Assembly: GCF_022539665.2 (NCBI RefSeq) | Contig: NC_081331.1 | Coordinates: 7,161,534 to 7,225,533, forward strand | Reading direction: 5' to 3' | DNA: 64,000 nt | Origin: Daphnia carinata | Taxonomy: Eukaryota; Arthropoda; Branchiopoda; Diplostraca; Daphniidae | Shown here: one piece after another, positions 53,001 through 62,935 of the stretch | How the letters are laid out: every line of letters begins with the position of its first letter | Numbering within the stretch: position 1 is the first letter of the stretch | The notes under the pieces: generated by a model | What the model saw: the letters and a program-made list of their open reading frames with translations, nothing else | What the model was told of the DNA's origin: nothing | Databases searched by the model: none | Program-made: the position numbers and the translations under genes

Positions 53001-55347
53001 ATGGGGGTGAAATATCTATGGAGCATTGTGGAACCTATTTGCAAAGAGAAACCTGTGGTAGGGTCTTATATACTCTTAATTAAATCACCATTTTATTTGA
53101 TCATAATCTTTGCTTTGACTTTATTCACATAAAACAATGACATGTAACATAAGTCTTGTTTTGTTGAAATTGTTTCCCTACAGGCAGAACTATTTGGAAA
53201 ACGATTAGCCATAGACACTGCTTGGTAATCATTATTCATGTTTGTTTATTTTTGGTTTTGTTTTACTCGTTTATTTTCTTTTTTTTCTTTTTATATTGCT
53301 TGGCCGTGCTAGCTGGGTTGTCAGTGACAATCAAGTTTTGCCATCACATATAGCAAAGCCTCATTTAAGGTAAAATAACTATACTCTATAATTTCTAACA
53401 ATTTGTTAACAATTATTGTCCTTTGAATTTAGAAATCTTTTCTTTAGAACTGCCTCTCTTTTGGAGAATGGCATAGATCCAATATATGTCCTAGAAGGTA
53501 AAGCCCCAGAACTGAAGAGAAAAGTAATGAAAAAAAGAAACGAGGCAAGATTTGGAACATGTCAAACAATCACATCTGGGTCAGCTAGTACCACCCAAAA
53601 CTCAACTGGACGTTGTAGATACAAATTTATTCAACAAGAATGCAAGGAACTGCTTACTGCATTGGGAGTTATCACCATAACTAGCATGGGGGAAGCGGAA
53701 GCCGCATGTGCTGGCCTTAACCGTCAAGGAGCAGTAGATGGATGTATCACCGTCGATGGTGATGCCTTTTTATACGGCGCAAAAATTGTTTATCGCAATC
53801 TTAGCACGGACATAACCAATTTTGTTTGTCAAGAGTATTCAATGGATTTGATAGAGACTCGTCTGAATTTATCCCGGGACAAACTTGTTGCAATGGCCAT
53901 ATTATTCGGATGCGACTATTTGCCCGATGGAGTACCTGGAGTTGGAAAAGAATCTGCTCTTCGCGTGCTTTCAACCTGGAAAAATGGCCAGGCTTTAGAA
54001 ATCCTAAAATCGTGGGTTTCCGAGGAAACTTTTAGCGATAGCATTCCCCTACGCCCTGCGCACTGTTCGCAATGTAAACATCCGGGTTCCTTACGCGCTC
54101 ACGCAAAATCTGGCTGCCTACAATGTAAAACAACAAGTGTTGGATGCAAACCGTCGAGTAGAGTTTGCCACTGTGAATGGCACCTTAACGAGGTCCACTA
54201 TGAAGAAGTAGCTATCCGTGAGAAAATGAAGCGTTTAAAGGAATTAAATCTAGAAGAAATTTTCGACGAGTTCAAAAATGAAGATCATTTGAACAGAAAG
54301 TGTGGTGATATCCAGCCGTGGCAAATGCCTTGTATTCAGACATTTCTTGATATCGCCACAAAGAAGCTCAAGTGGGAACCGCACTATGCAGCCGCCAAAG
54401 TTCTCCCACTTTTAAGTCGATGGATTATTATTCACGGAAAAAATCATTGTCAAAAGCAATTTGCAGTTACACCGCTGCGTATTTTGAAGAAGCGAGTTAA
54501 GGTAGGAAAAATTAGCTACATATATTCACGCATGAAGATTGTGTGGTACATTAAAGTCTGTAGTGAACACTATTTTAAAAATTGTCCTTTTATTTAAATT
54601 TTTTTCTAGCGTGGATGTCCGATGTATGAAGTCGAATGGAAGTTTAATAATGAGAACGAAAATTTCCCTAGCAATTTCAACACCTTGGAGCCACAGTTTT
54701 TGATCGAAAAAGATTTTTTTTTTTTGATACCAGTACCCGTACCAAAACCCTTGAAACCAAGCAGAAGGAAAAATGCTTCAAAAATAATTAAACCATGTGA
54801 CGATGTGAGGAAACTTGATGTGGTGGAAATGTTCAGAAATATGAATCTCGAGACCAGAAAAAAACTAAATTCATCAACTGTATCAGAAGATTCGAGCCTC
54901 TTTGATTTATCAGGGGGAACGGATGACTCCGATTTGTCTGCTATAGTAAACCATATTTGTAACAAAAAAACAAAATCTGCTGACAATGGTCGAATACCCG
55001 ATTCCGATCCAGATTTTCATTTCCATGAAGAAAAATCGAGTTTCACGTCAAGCCCGTCGAAGTCCCCTGTGCTGCCACAAGATTCGCTATGCAACTATAT
55101 GATTCAGAAACTTGATCTGCAACGACGTGACGAACGCCCACTTCCAAATTTCAGCTTAAATTTCTCGCTTGGGAAATTTTTGGAAACCTCTAGTACTGTC
55201 GCACATTCTCGGTTAAATGATACTAATTCTGCAGTCATGTTTTCTACACCCTTGAAGCAGTCAAGTAATTCAAAGGAAAACGCCGAGCAAGATAGTTTCG
55301 CCACTCCTTCTCCATTGGCGGAGCGCTTCAGTCGCGTCCGCATTTAA
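53001..55347 (+). CDS. Gen: GEN, XPG-family Holliday junction resolvase/flap endonuclease
   Basis: Structure-specific nuclease of the GEN1 class that cuts Holliday junctions and flaps in the nucleus. Exons 53001-53057, 53184-53224, 53313-53369, 53433-54501 and 54610-55347 join to 653 residues. The N-terminal nuclease domain starts MGVKYLWSIVEP (the processed Gly2 start of the XPG family) and has LAIDTACWVV (metal-binding Asp), NLFFRTASLL and YVLEGKAPELKRKV. The internal nuclease domain has MGEAEAACAGLNRQGAVDGCITVDGDAFLYGA (acidic cluster E-x-E and D-x-D), then CDYLPDGVPGVGKESALRVL (helix-two-turn-helix). The GEN-specific cysteine-rich insert follows (HCSQCKHPGSL, KSGCLQCKTT), as in the fly enzyme. 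The C-terminal third is Ser/Asp-rich and unconserved, and ends TPSPLAERFSRVRI. POLE4 follows on the same strand. Confidence 0.93.
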
Positions 55348-56358
55348 CAAGAACATCTCTCAAGAGTATTTTTCAACAAATTAAAAATTTTTTCATGAAA
55401 ACGTTTCGACAATGACTGAAACAACTGCAAAGAAGAAAACAATAAACTTGCAACATGTATCCTTCTATTTTGTTCTACAGTATTTTGCCAAGAAAGAACG
55501 TCAAGAAGAATCCCCGGAGCAATAATCAACGATTACGGATTTTAGTAAAGAATTCGATTTTAAGTTTCATACACCGAGAAAAATAAGGGAAGAGATCACA
55601 GAACAGTGACCGGAGTGCCACCATTTCTAGTGGCGAAATCTGCCTTTGCGCGGCTTCTCTCGCCCATCAGAGTATATATGAATAAAACATCTTTTCGACA
55701 TTTGTTTGGGAAAGTGCTGGTACGGCCCACGGCCGTACCACTACCTTGTAGTAACAGATTTTTTTGTATATCACATAGATTATTTGGTTGGTCGCAGGCC
55801 GTACAGTACTAAAGAACAGTATGTTCGTCTCATTGCAGCCGTTTGTCAACGTCAAACCTGAAGTATACCTTCACGGTCAAACGTCAAAAAAAGCTATATC
55901 AGAAAAATAGATTTTATTTGATTTTTGAGACACGCGAAGCATCATTTCAGAATATCTTTGTATCGTCTCTATAATGGCCATTCGGTACTGATATGTATCT
56001 TAACGTATATCTTACGTGTTATCTGATTTGTTACTTATTCGACTATGGAAAACTGTGCCTATTAGTGGGATAGTTCTTACCGCTAGATTTGGTAAAACAC
56101 GTAGGAAGGAATTAGTATCGAGCTTATAGAAGTCACGATGTATCGCTTCGCTATATCGATGATATCGATAAATACTGTATGTCGGGCGGGAAACGTTTTC
56201 GCCTTTCGCCCTTGTTGTAGTCTGCTTGGCTTACTTAAAAAAATAGTGGTCTCGAGCTGACGCCTGAAAGCTGCATTATTCTGGTTACGTTTAGGTGATG
56301 AATGGTGAAAATTATCAAGTACTGGTAGGACCTTGGTTATTCAAGTGAGAGTTTAAAA
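55348..56358. other. Intergenic region GEN / POLE4
   Basis: 1 kb. AATAAA at 55,441-55,446 probably ends the GEN transcript. A perfect hairpin GGTACGGCC-CAC-GGCCGTACC lies at about 55,719-55,739. The POLE4 promoter should be in the last few hundred bases. No exon is supported. Confidence 0.5.
55441..55446 (+). promoter_or_regulatory. Polyadenylation signal AATAAA of GEN gene
   Basis: A canonical AATAAA 94 bp after the GEN stop codon. Confidence 0.55.
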
Positions 56359-56873
56359 ATGGACCAAATGGAGGAAAACGAAATTGAGCTAGAAACAGTT
56401 GTGATAGATGACAATGCTGACAGTGCTGACTACAATATTGTGCCAACAGACATCGTAAGCGCTACCACAACTGTAGAAGACAGCAACAAAGTTGAAAAGC
56501 TTGTCAAATTTCCTATCACACGAATCAAACATCTAGTGAAGATGGATCCAGATGTCAACCTTTGTAGTCAAGAAGCTTTATTCCTAATCACAAAAACAAC
56601 GGTAAGCCATAAACAAAATTATGACACACTACACTTATTAATCTACAAGTTTGTTTTTATGGTTTTATGTATTTCATTTACAAAATTAAAGTTCAAACAT
56701 TGAATGATTTACCTCTGCCTTTCTTTCAGGAATTCTTTGTTGAATGTCTATCCAAAGAAGCTTATTCCTATACTGCACAAGCCAAAAAGAAAACTGTCCA
56801 AAAGAAAGATGTGGAACAGGCAATAGATGCAGTTGATGCTCTGGCTTTCCTTGAGGGTGTTTTGGACTCATAA
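56359..56873 (+). CDS. POLE4: DNA polymerase epsilon subunit 4 (POLE4), histone-fold protein
   Basis: Histone-fold accessory subunit of DNA polymerase epsilon, paired with POLE3 (CHRAC-like), acting at replication forks. Exons 56359-56601 and 56730-56873 join at phase 0 to 128 residues. The acidic N-terminal tail (MDQMEENEIELETVVIDD...) is variable. The histone fold reads VKFPITRIKHLVKMDPDVNLCSQEALFLIT, then across the intron EFFVECLSKEAYSYTAQ, KKKTVQKKDVEQAIDAVDALAFLEGVLD. This matches the human POLE4 pattern (LPLARVKALVKADPDV, KRKTLQRRDLDNAIEAVDEFAFLEGTLD) almost residue for residue. The NF-YC-type fold of other family members lacks the final FLEG-x-LD, which argues for POLE4. Confidence 0.93.
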
Positions 56874-57237
56874 CAGATGCAATCTGTGTTAACAGTTATT
56901 CCATATAAGCTGTCACTTGACCAAATGTGTGGCTTTAAATAGAAATGTGTTGCAATTTTTTAAGTGAACTACCAAACCTTAGTATACTTTCTTTCCCCAA
57001 ACTATAGATACTTAAAACTATATTAAGATAGCCTATTACTAGCGAAGTATTTTAACGGAAATTTTTTAAACATAAGTAATTATTCATAAAACTTCGAAGT
57101 TCGGGAATGATTAGCGCAGCCAAGGGGAGTACGGAAATGCGTTAGTGAATATCTATCTTAATGGTAGCGTAAAAATTCGGGAAAATTTACCAGCTAATCA
57201 TATAACATATCCCACGATCCAAGCCTAGAAAGGATTT

Positions 57238-57470
57238 GGTTCGTGATGCCCCTTGTACGCAAGCCTTCACAGTGGACGTTGACGGCGCATTTAAAAATAT
57301 AATTTATAATAGGATAAGTACATGATAGCATAATTAAGTATCGGTCTCTATTAGATTGTAATCAGGCGATCGACGATCTCATACGTGATGCCCCTTGTAG
57401 GCTAACGTTCACAACTTTTTATGACTAAATGTTTAATAGTATATAATTTATAATAGTACTGTAGTATTAA
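57238..57470 (+). repeat. Two diverged direct repeats, period about 143 bp
   Basis: CGTGATGCCCCTTGTA occurs at about 57,241 and again at about 57,384. In both copies it is followed by a similar GCxxACGTTCACA-like segment and then by TATAATTTATAATAG. The two units look like the remains of a tandem duplication. Confidence 0.55.
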
Positions 57471-57774
57471 TCTAGAGTCGTTCAGGAAACAAAACGGCGT
57501 AGATAACTCTTACAGCGTATATTTAACGCAATTGTCTTTCAACGGTGATGGTTAGCTGAAACAATACAAAATGATCTGCAATCGGTTGCTCATTGCGTAG
57601 GCTGAAAATAGGCTCCATTTAAACAATAACACCGGTGTGCCCATTACATTGTTAGGTTAGTACATAGTTGTCGACTGTCCATAAATGTCGGCTACTTCAT
57701 CACCATTGACAAGTTCATAAGATTAACTAGATTATTCAATAATCGTCAATTGCATAACTCAGACCATTCGATAT

Positions 57775-57895
57775 ACGTCGACTAGATCCTCCATCGGCTA
57801 GTCGATTGACATCAACTAGTTCATCATCATCGACTAGTTCATCGTCATCGACTAGTTCATGTGCTTCGACTAGACTAGTCGATAACCATCGACTC
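57775..57895. repeat. Tandem palindromic CGACTAGT block
   Basis: About eight copies of CGACTAG(T) or its near complement, several spaced 15 bp apart as CATCGACTAGTTCAT units. ACTAGT is itself a palindrome, so the block can fold on itself. There is no coding frame of interest. Confidence 0.6.
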
Positions 57896-58222
57896 GCCTA
57901 TAAGTAAAAACTGGTAAATAAAAGTCGAATACTCCATAAGTCAGCAATAAAATCTGACGCATCATGTAGATCTTTAAGATACACTTATAAAAAGTGTATT
58001 TATATTGATTCTCATGAACCGCAAACCTTTTCATATTTCCCGCTACACTAAAAGATGTAGTGTTGCTTTAAAAAATTGGCTGTATTGTCGTTTGGATTTA
58101 TTAGAGCACGAACCTGATCAATAAGCGGCAACTTCTCATTAAACAGTCAAATACACTGATTGAAAAAAGAAGGTGCAATTCGTCTTAAAGGATCGCCTAG
58201 TAGTTCGCGACCATGTTGCATG

Positions 58223-58774
58223 TAGGGCTCGGCCCCGATCGTCTTTGATCGGGGCAAACCGCGGTTTTTCATTTAAAAATCGTCAAACCATCGGTTCGGT
58301 TTGGCCATTTTTGACTGCGGTTTGGTTTTCGGTTTGCAACTGGGCCAAACCGGTTTGAACCGCCAATAAAATTTTTTTTTGGAAATTTTGCTTAAATTCC
58401 AAATCAAATAATTATTACTAATTGTTGTGAGCGTAATGGCGGTCAGCAACTTGTTATAAATCAAATTTCCGATCAGATTTGTAGGCATCGCAATCGAAAA
58501 TCAGTCGATCTTTCCACCATCTAGCAACAACATTTGTTACTGATGATTGTCTGTGCAAACCGCAAATCCACGGTGCAAACCGTAAAACCGCGGTGCAAAC
58601 CGTGCAAAACCGCAATTTACACCGCGGGTATAAACTGCAGGTACAAACCGTCAAACAAAGGTTCGATCGGTTTGAAAAAAACAACAAACCGAACCGCACT
58701 GGTTTGACCTTTTTTAAAAAAAAACCGCGCGGGTCGGCCAAAATCGTACCCGATCGTCGCGGGGCCGAGCCCTA
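58223..58774. mobile_element. Non-autonomous hAT-type MITE, 552 bp, with 8-bp target duplication
   Basis: The left end is TAGGGCTCGGCCCCG and the right end is its exact inverse complement (CGGGGCCGAGCCCTA). Both ends are flanked by the identical 8-bp sequence GTTGCATG (58,215-58,222 and 58,775-58,782), which is the target duplication length of hAT elements. The interior has no transposase frame; it is made of repeated GGTTTG/CAAACC and AACCGCGGT-type motifs in both orientations, so it can form long internal hairpins. The perfect duplication and ends suggest a fairly recent insertion. Assignment to hAT rests on the 8-bp duplication and the end sequence style. Confidence 0.82.
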
Positions 58775-58818
58775 GTTGCATGAAACGCATTGTCTACAGT
58801 CAACATGGTCTCAGTACA

Positions 58819-60107
58819 TATGTACTAAGTAGTACATAGTTGCAGATGCACTTTTTCTTATGGGGTACATGATAAACGCGCAGGGCGTTAGTCAATTGTT
58901 TTTTTGGAATATTGTCTGCTTGGAGTTTTTCCACGCTGAAATGTGGAAAAAGACACGTAATTGTAAATTAAATGAGAACCCATGAAATAAATTTGTTTAA
59001 CTTATCTTAGTTAATATTTAAGATTTTCTATCTAAGACAGAATACAGAAATTCTATAGACCCAAACAAAATGTAAATATGTACAAATTACAATTTTTTAC
59101 ACTTATTTACACTTTTTAAAATTTGAACTTGGCGCGGTAAAAAAATGGCCGCCATAATGGTTTATCAAAAACCACTTTTCAAACGTAATTTTTGGGATTA
59201 AATAATGCATCCTATAAATAAACGTTTATAACAACTTGTTCCTGGAATCACCAGCAACAAAAATATTATAATGATTTCGTGTTTTGACGAAGGTTAAGCA
59301 TCAAACAATCAATTCAAAGTTTCGTCTTTTTCACACACCCCCTCCCCTTTCTAAAATCATGAAATCCCTTAATAATTATTTATGAGAAAAATAAACAGTC
59401 AAAATTGACAAATTTTGCATCAATCGATAGCTCTTATCAAGAACTATCTAATTCTATGAAAGTTATGTTAAATTTTCAGAAAAGGAAAAGTTTAAGCGTA
59501 ACATCAATTTTTTTGTTTTTATCAGTTGCGTCCATTAGAATCTTAGATCGAAAAACAACAAAAACACATTTTGCCTTTAAGATTTTTTCCCTTTGAAAAT
59601 TGTTAATAACAATTACACAAAAATAGATAGCCCTTACCAAGGGCTATTTACTGTAATTAATCAACTAATTATTGCAATTAATTTAGCTGACAAATAATTT
59701 AAAAAAATTTCTTTTATATTTTTTTATTTCAATTACCACACAAATTGTACATATTCATTATATAAGCAGAATAAATATATATAATATATATTATAGTATT
59801 TTATATGTATAATAGTATTGTACATATATAATAGTAATATATATAAATATCTATGTATAATTGTAACATATACATTAGTATTTATATTGTACATATTACG
59901 TCATTGGAAAAATTTACATCAACCGAATTCATGTTATTTCAAGTAATTTCATTAATTAAAAGACATGCGCTACACGCATTATTGTTTAACTGGTTTAACT
60001 TTAGTGGTTTAACCACTAAAGCAACCAAATCAAGGCCCTAGTGGCGACAACGCACACTTTCTCCATATAGAAAACTGTAGGCGCGATTATGTACTAAGTA
60101 GTACATA
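58819..60107. repeat. AT-rich segment bounded by two copies of a 20-bp near-palindrome
   Basis: TATGTACTAAGTAGTACATA occurs at 58,819-58,838 and 60,088-60,107. Just inside each end, read inward, the next roughly 30 bases are weakly similar in inverted orientation (CATAGTTGCAGATGCAC versus CATAATCGCGCCTACAG). The interior is AT-rich and non-coding. It may be a second non-autonomous DNA element or a duplicated segment. Confidence 0.35.
59988..60034. repeat. Short perfect inverted repeat
   Basis: CTTTAGTGGTT and AACCACTAAAG face each other with a single T between them, forming an 11-bp-arm hairpin near 60,000-60,022. Confidence 0.6.
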
Positions 60108-60500
60108 TTGCCTCGCGACCAGCCTGTCTACAGTAGCAGACGATCTTGCTTTCTGTTTTGATTTAGACTGCTATTTTTCCTTTCATCCATAGTTGCTGCC
60201 ACAATGGTGAACAAATTCAGTGGATGTTTGCTTGTGTCTTAAACTAATGTGTGGAACATAGAAGTGGAAGCAAGAGATAAAGAAACATCTTAAGATAAGG
60301 CTATAGTAAATGATTACATAATTGGGTGATATTTCCATAGCCATACAATTGTCTGGATGCAATCAGATGCATGTATAGTCTCAGCAAACCCAGTCAAAAC
60401 TTTAATCTGCTAGTCATTGTTTTTTGTTCACCTTACCTGGAGGGATCACCATTAGCAATATTTTTACCTCATACTACAGTTAGCATCATAAACATTAAAC

Positions 60501-62765
60501 ATGGATGGTGACAAGATTCTGGAGGGAAGTATTAAAGCTGCCTCATATAATATGATTCTGCAGGTAACATCCTCCAATATGAAAAAAATATTGTGTATTA
60601 GAAATAACTTCATTTTTCTATTTCAATAGGTGGCCTTCCGAATCATCACTTTTATTCTGAATGGCCTAGTCCTTCATAATGTAGACAAAGATGTACTTGG
60701 TATTTTGAATGTTCGCCTAATGCTATTAATGTATTAACTTTCCCTATTACAGTTGTGTTTTTTTTAATCCACTTAAAATTTTTAATTACAGCATGACCAT
60801 TCTTTTCATCTCACGTGAGGCATTCCGCAGAGGATGTATGAGCAAGACAAGAGAACACAACTGGCCTCAAGTGATAAATCTTTTGTGGCTAACGTAAGTA
60901 TCAAGTTAAAAGTAGTTCTTCTAAAAGGTTTTTTTCCCATCCCTTTCATAACCTATATAATGATTTCGTTGTAGGGTGCCAAGTGTAATTATTTGTTCAT
61001 TTTCATTCTGTTACATTTGGTTGCATTGGCTAGAACTTCCAGCAGAAAAGTATGTTGCAGATTATAAATTTGCAGTCTACATATTTGGCATAAGCTGTGT
61101 GATAGAATCATTTGTAGAGCCTGTCTACCTTTTTTCCCAGGCATTTCAGTATGTTAGATGGAGAGTATGTGTGAGAACAGCAGGGATGGGAAAAACAAAA
61201 TGTATAAAGTCCAAAATGTTTCTCTTTCAGATCTTTGTCGATTGTGTTATGATGCTTATCAGAGTTGGCACACTAGTTGTGTCAGTGTTGTACTACCCAG
61301 CTTACACCATCAAAGCAACGGCGTGTGGACAAGTGGCAGTTTCTACCGTCCTTGTAGTGCTATATTGGTTTTATTTTTACCAACAGTTTCAAAGGAAGGC
61401 AAACCTTATCAAAAATAAGGATTTACATAAAGATGACCCTTTATTGGCACTACCATTGAATTCCGTGCTTGACTTTTTCCCTAAAAGAATCCAAGGACAG
61501 GTCTGTACAAATATTACTTCGGGTTATTATCGTTATCGATGGATAATGAAAAGAAGTAAACTTTAAATTCTATTTTGGTTTTTCTTTAGACCTTCATCGA
61601 AAGTGATCTTGCATTCCTTACATGGGGATTTTTCAAGCAAGTATGGCAGTCATTATCAACCATTTTAAGTTCATCAAAAATTTATCACCTTTTTTTATAA
61701 CAGGGAATCTTAAAACAAGTGTTAACGGAAGGGGAAAGATATGTTATGACGGTGTTTGCAGTCTTGAGTTTTGCTGAGCAAGGTGTTTATGACGTCGTTA
61801 ACAATCTAGGATCCATGGCTGCTCGATTTATTTTTCTTCCAATTGAGGAGAGCAGCTATTTTTACTTTGCACAAATGCTAAATAGACAGATCCCAATTGA
61901 ACAACAGCCCCGTCAAGAAATCGAACAAGTTGCTCGAGTTCTGTACAGACTTTTAAGGGCGCTTAGTCTTATAGGCTCCATTATAGTTGTCTTTGGATTC
62001 TCATATTCCCATCTACTCCTTCGTCTTTATGGAGGCATCACTTTAACTGATGGACCTGGCCCGTTGTTAATGAAAACTCATTGCCTTTCCGTTTGCCTCA
62101 TGGTTTGTTGGAAACATGTGTACAAAAGTTTTTCTTTTATTTCCTTTCTTTTTAAATCAAGGCCATCAATGGAGTAACCGAAGCATATGTATTTGCTGCC
62201 ATGAGCTCCAAAGAGTTAGACAAGTATAATGGGCTGATGGTTATTCTCTCGTGCGTATTCTTGTTTCTGTCATGGTTGCTGAGCCGTGCTGTGGGAAGCG
62301 TTGGATTCATTCTGGCTAATTGCGTCAATATGCTTTTAAGAATCATTCACAGGTAATGCCTTAATCAGGTTGAAAGCAATTCATCATTTGTTTACCTAAT
62401 TTATTTTTCTCTAGCCTCTGGTTTATTAGCGGGCAATATCAAAATTTGGGATTCAAGCCATTGCGTGGCATGATACCTACTATGCTTGAAACTTCATCTT
62501 TAGTTTTCGCATTCGCCATAACGGCAACTTCGTCCGTAAGTTGAAAATTTGTATTTACAAAAAATGGCACCTGTCTCTTAGCATATTTAGACACGTTTAT
62601 TTTTCCTCTTCATAGTTGCTTGTATACCCAGAATCTGCCATTTTTCATGTTATCATCGGTGCAATCTGTGGTCTTGCTGTGATTGGTGCTGTACTGTACG
62701 AGGAACCCGAATTGATGCGCACAGTAGTGATTGCCGTTAAAAAACGTCTTGGAAAGGTAGACTAA
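60501..62765 (+). CDS. RFT1: RFT1 homologue, multi-spanning ER membrane protein
   Basis: ER membrane protein of the MOP flippase superfamily needed for the Man5GlcNAc2-PP-dolichol step of N-glycosylation. Ten exons: 60501-60563, 60630-60730, 60792-60893, 60975-61164, 61231-61500, 61590-61640, 61704-62102, 62162-62352, 62415-62535, 62616-62765, with every phase consistent. The N-terminus reads [22 protein letters not shown] and [27 protein letters not shown]. Family hallmarks follow: [92 protein letters not shown], and [12 protein letters not shown]. About a dozen hydrophobic helices are visible. It ends KKRLGKVD. The gene converges on the SPATA6-like gene, with only 170 bp between the stops. 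Confidence 0.95.
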
Positions 62766-62831
62766 TGAAAACCTAAAAATTTCATTCGCCATCAAACAGG
62801 ATGAAACGTTTAAACTGTGTATTGATAACAT

Positions 62832-62837
62832 AATAAA
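62832..62837 (+). promoter_or_regulatory. Polyadenylation signal AATAAA of RFT1
   Basis: A canonical AATAAA 67 bp after the RFT1 stop, within the 170 bp gap before the opposite gene's stop codon. Confidence 0.6.
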
Positions 62838-62935
62838 AGAGCAACGTACTAATAGAACATTTAATACTTAAAGTAACGCTAATCGTGTTCTCTGCATTTC
62901 TTTTAGTAAAAGATGACATTTGATGCTCCTCTGGG

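Larger units (their letters stand above)
56874..60500. other. Gene-free repeat island between POLE4 and RFT1
   Basis: 3.6 kb with no supported coding exon. It contains a pair of diverged direct repeats (57,238 and 57,381), a CGACTAGT-based palindromic tandem block (57,775-57,895), a 552 bp MITE (58,223-58,774), two copies of a 20 bp near-palindrome (58,819 and 60,088) and a very AT-rich core (59,690-59,960). The RFT1 promoter should be in the last few hundred bases. Confidence 0.6.

Noticed and set aside
58454-58775. Short open frames inside the MITE
   Set aside because: No similarity to a transposase; they arise from the repeated CAAACC motifs.
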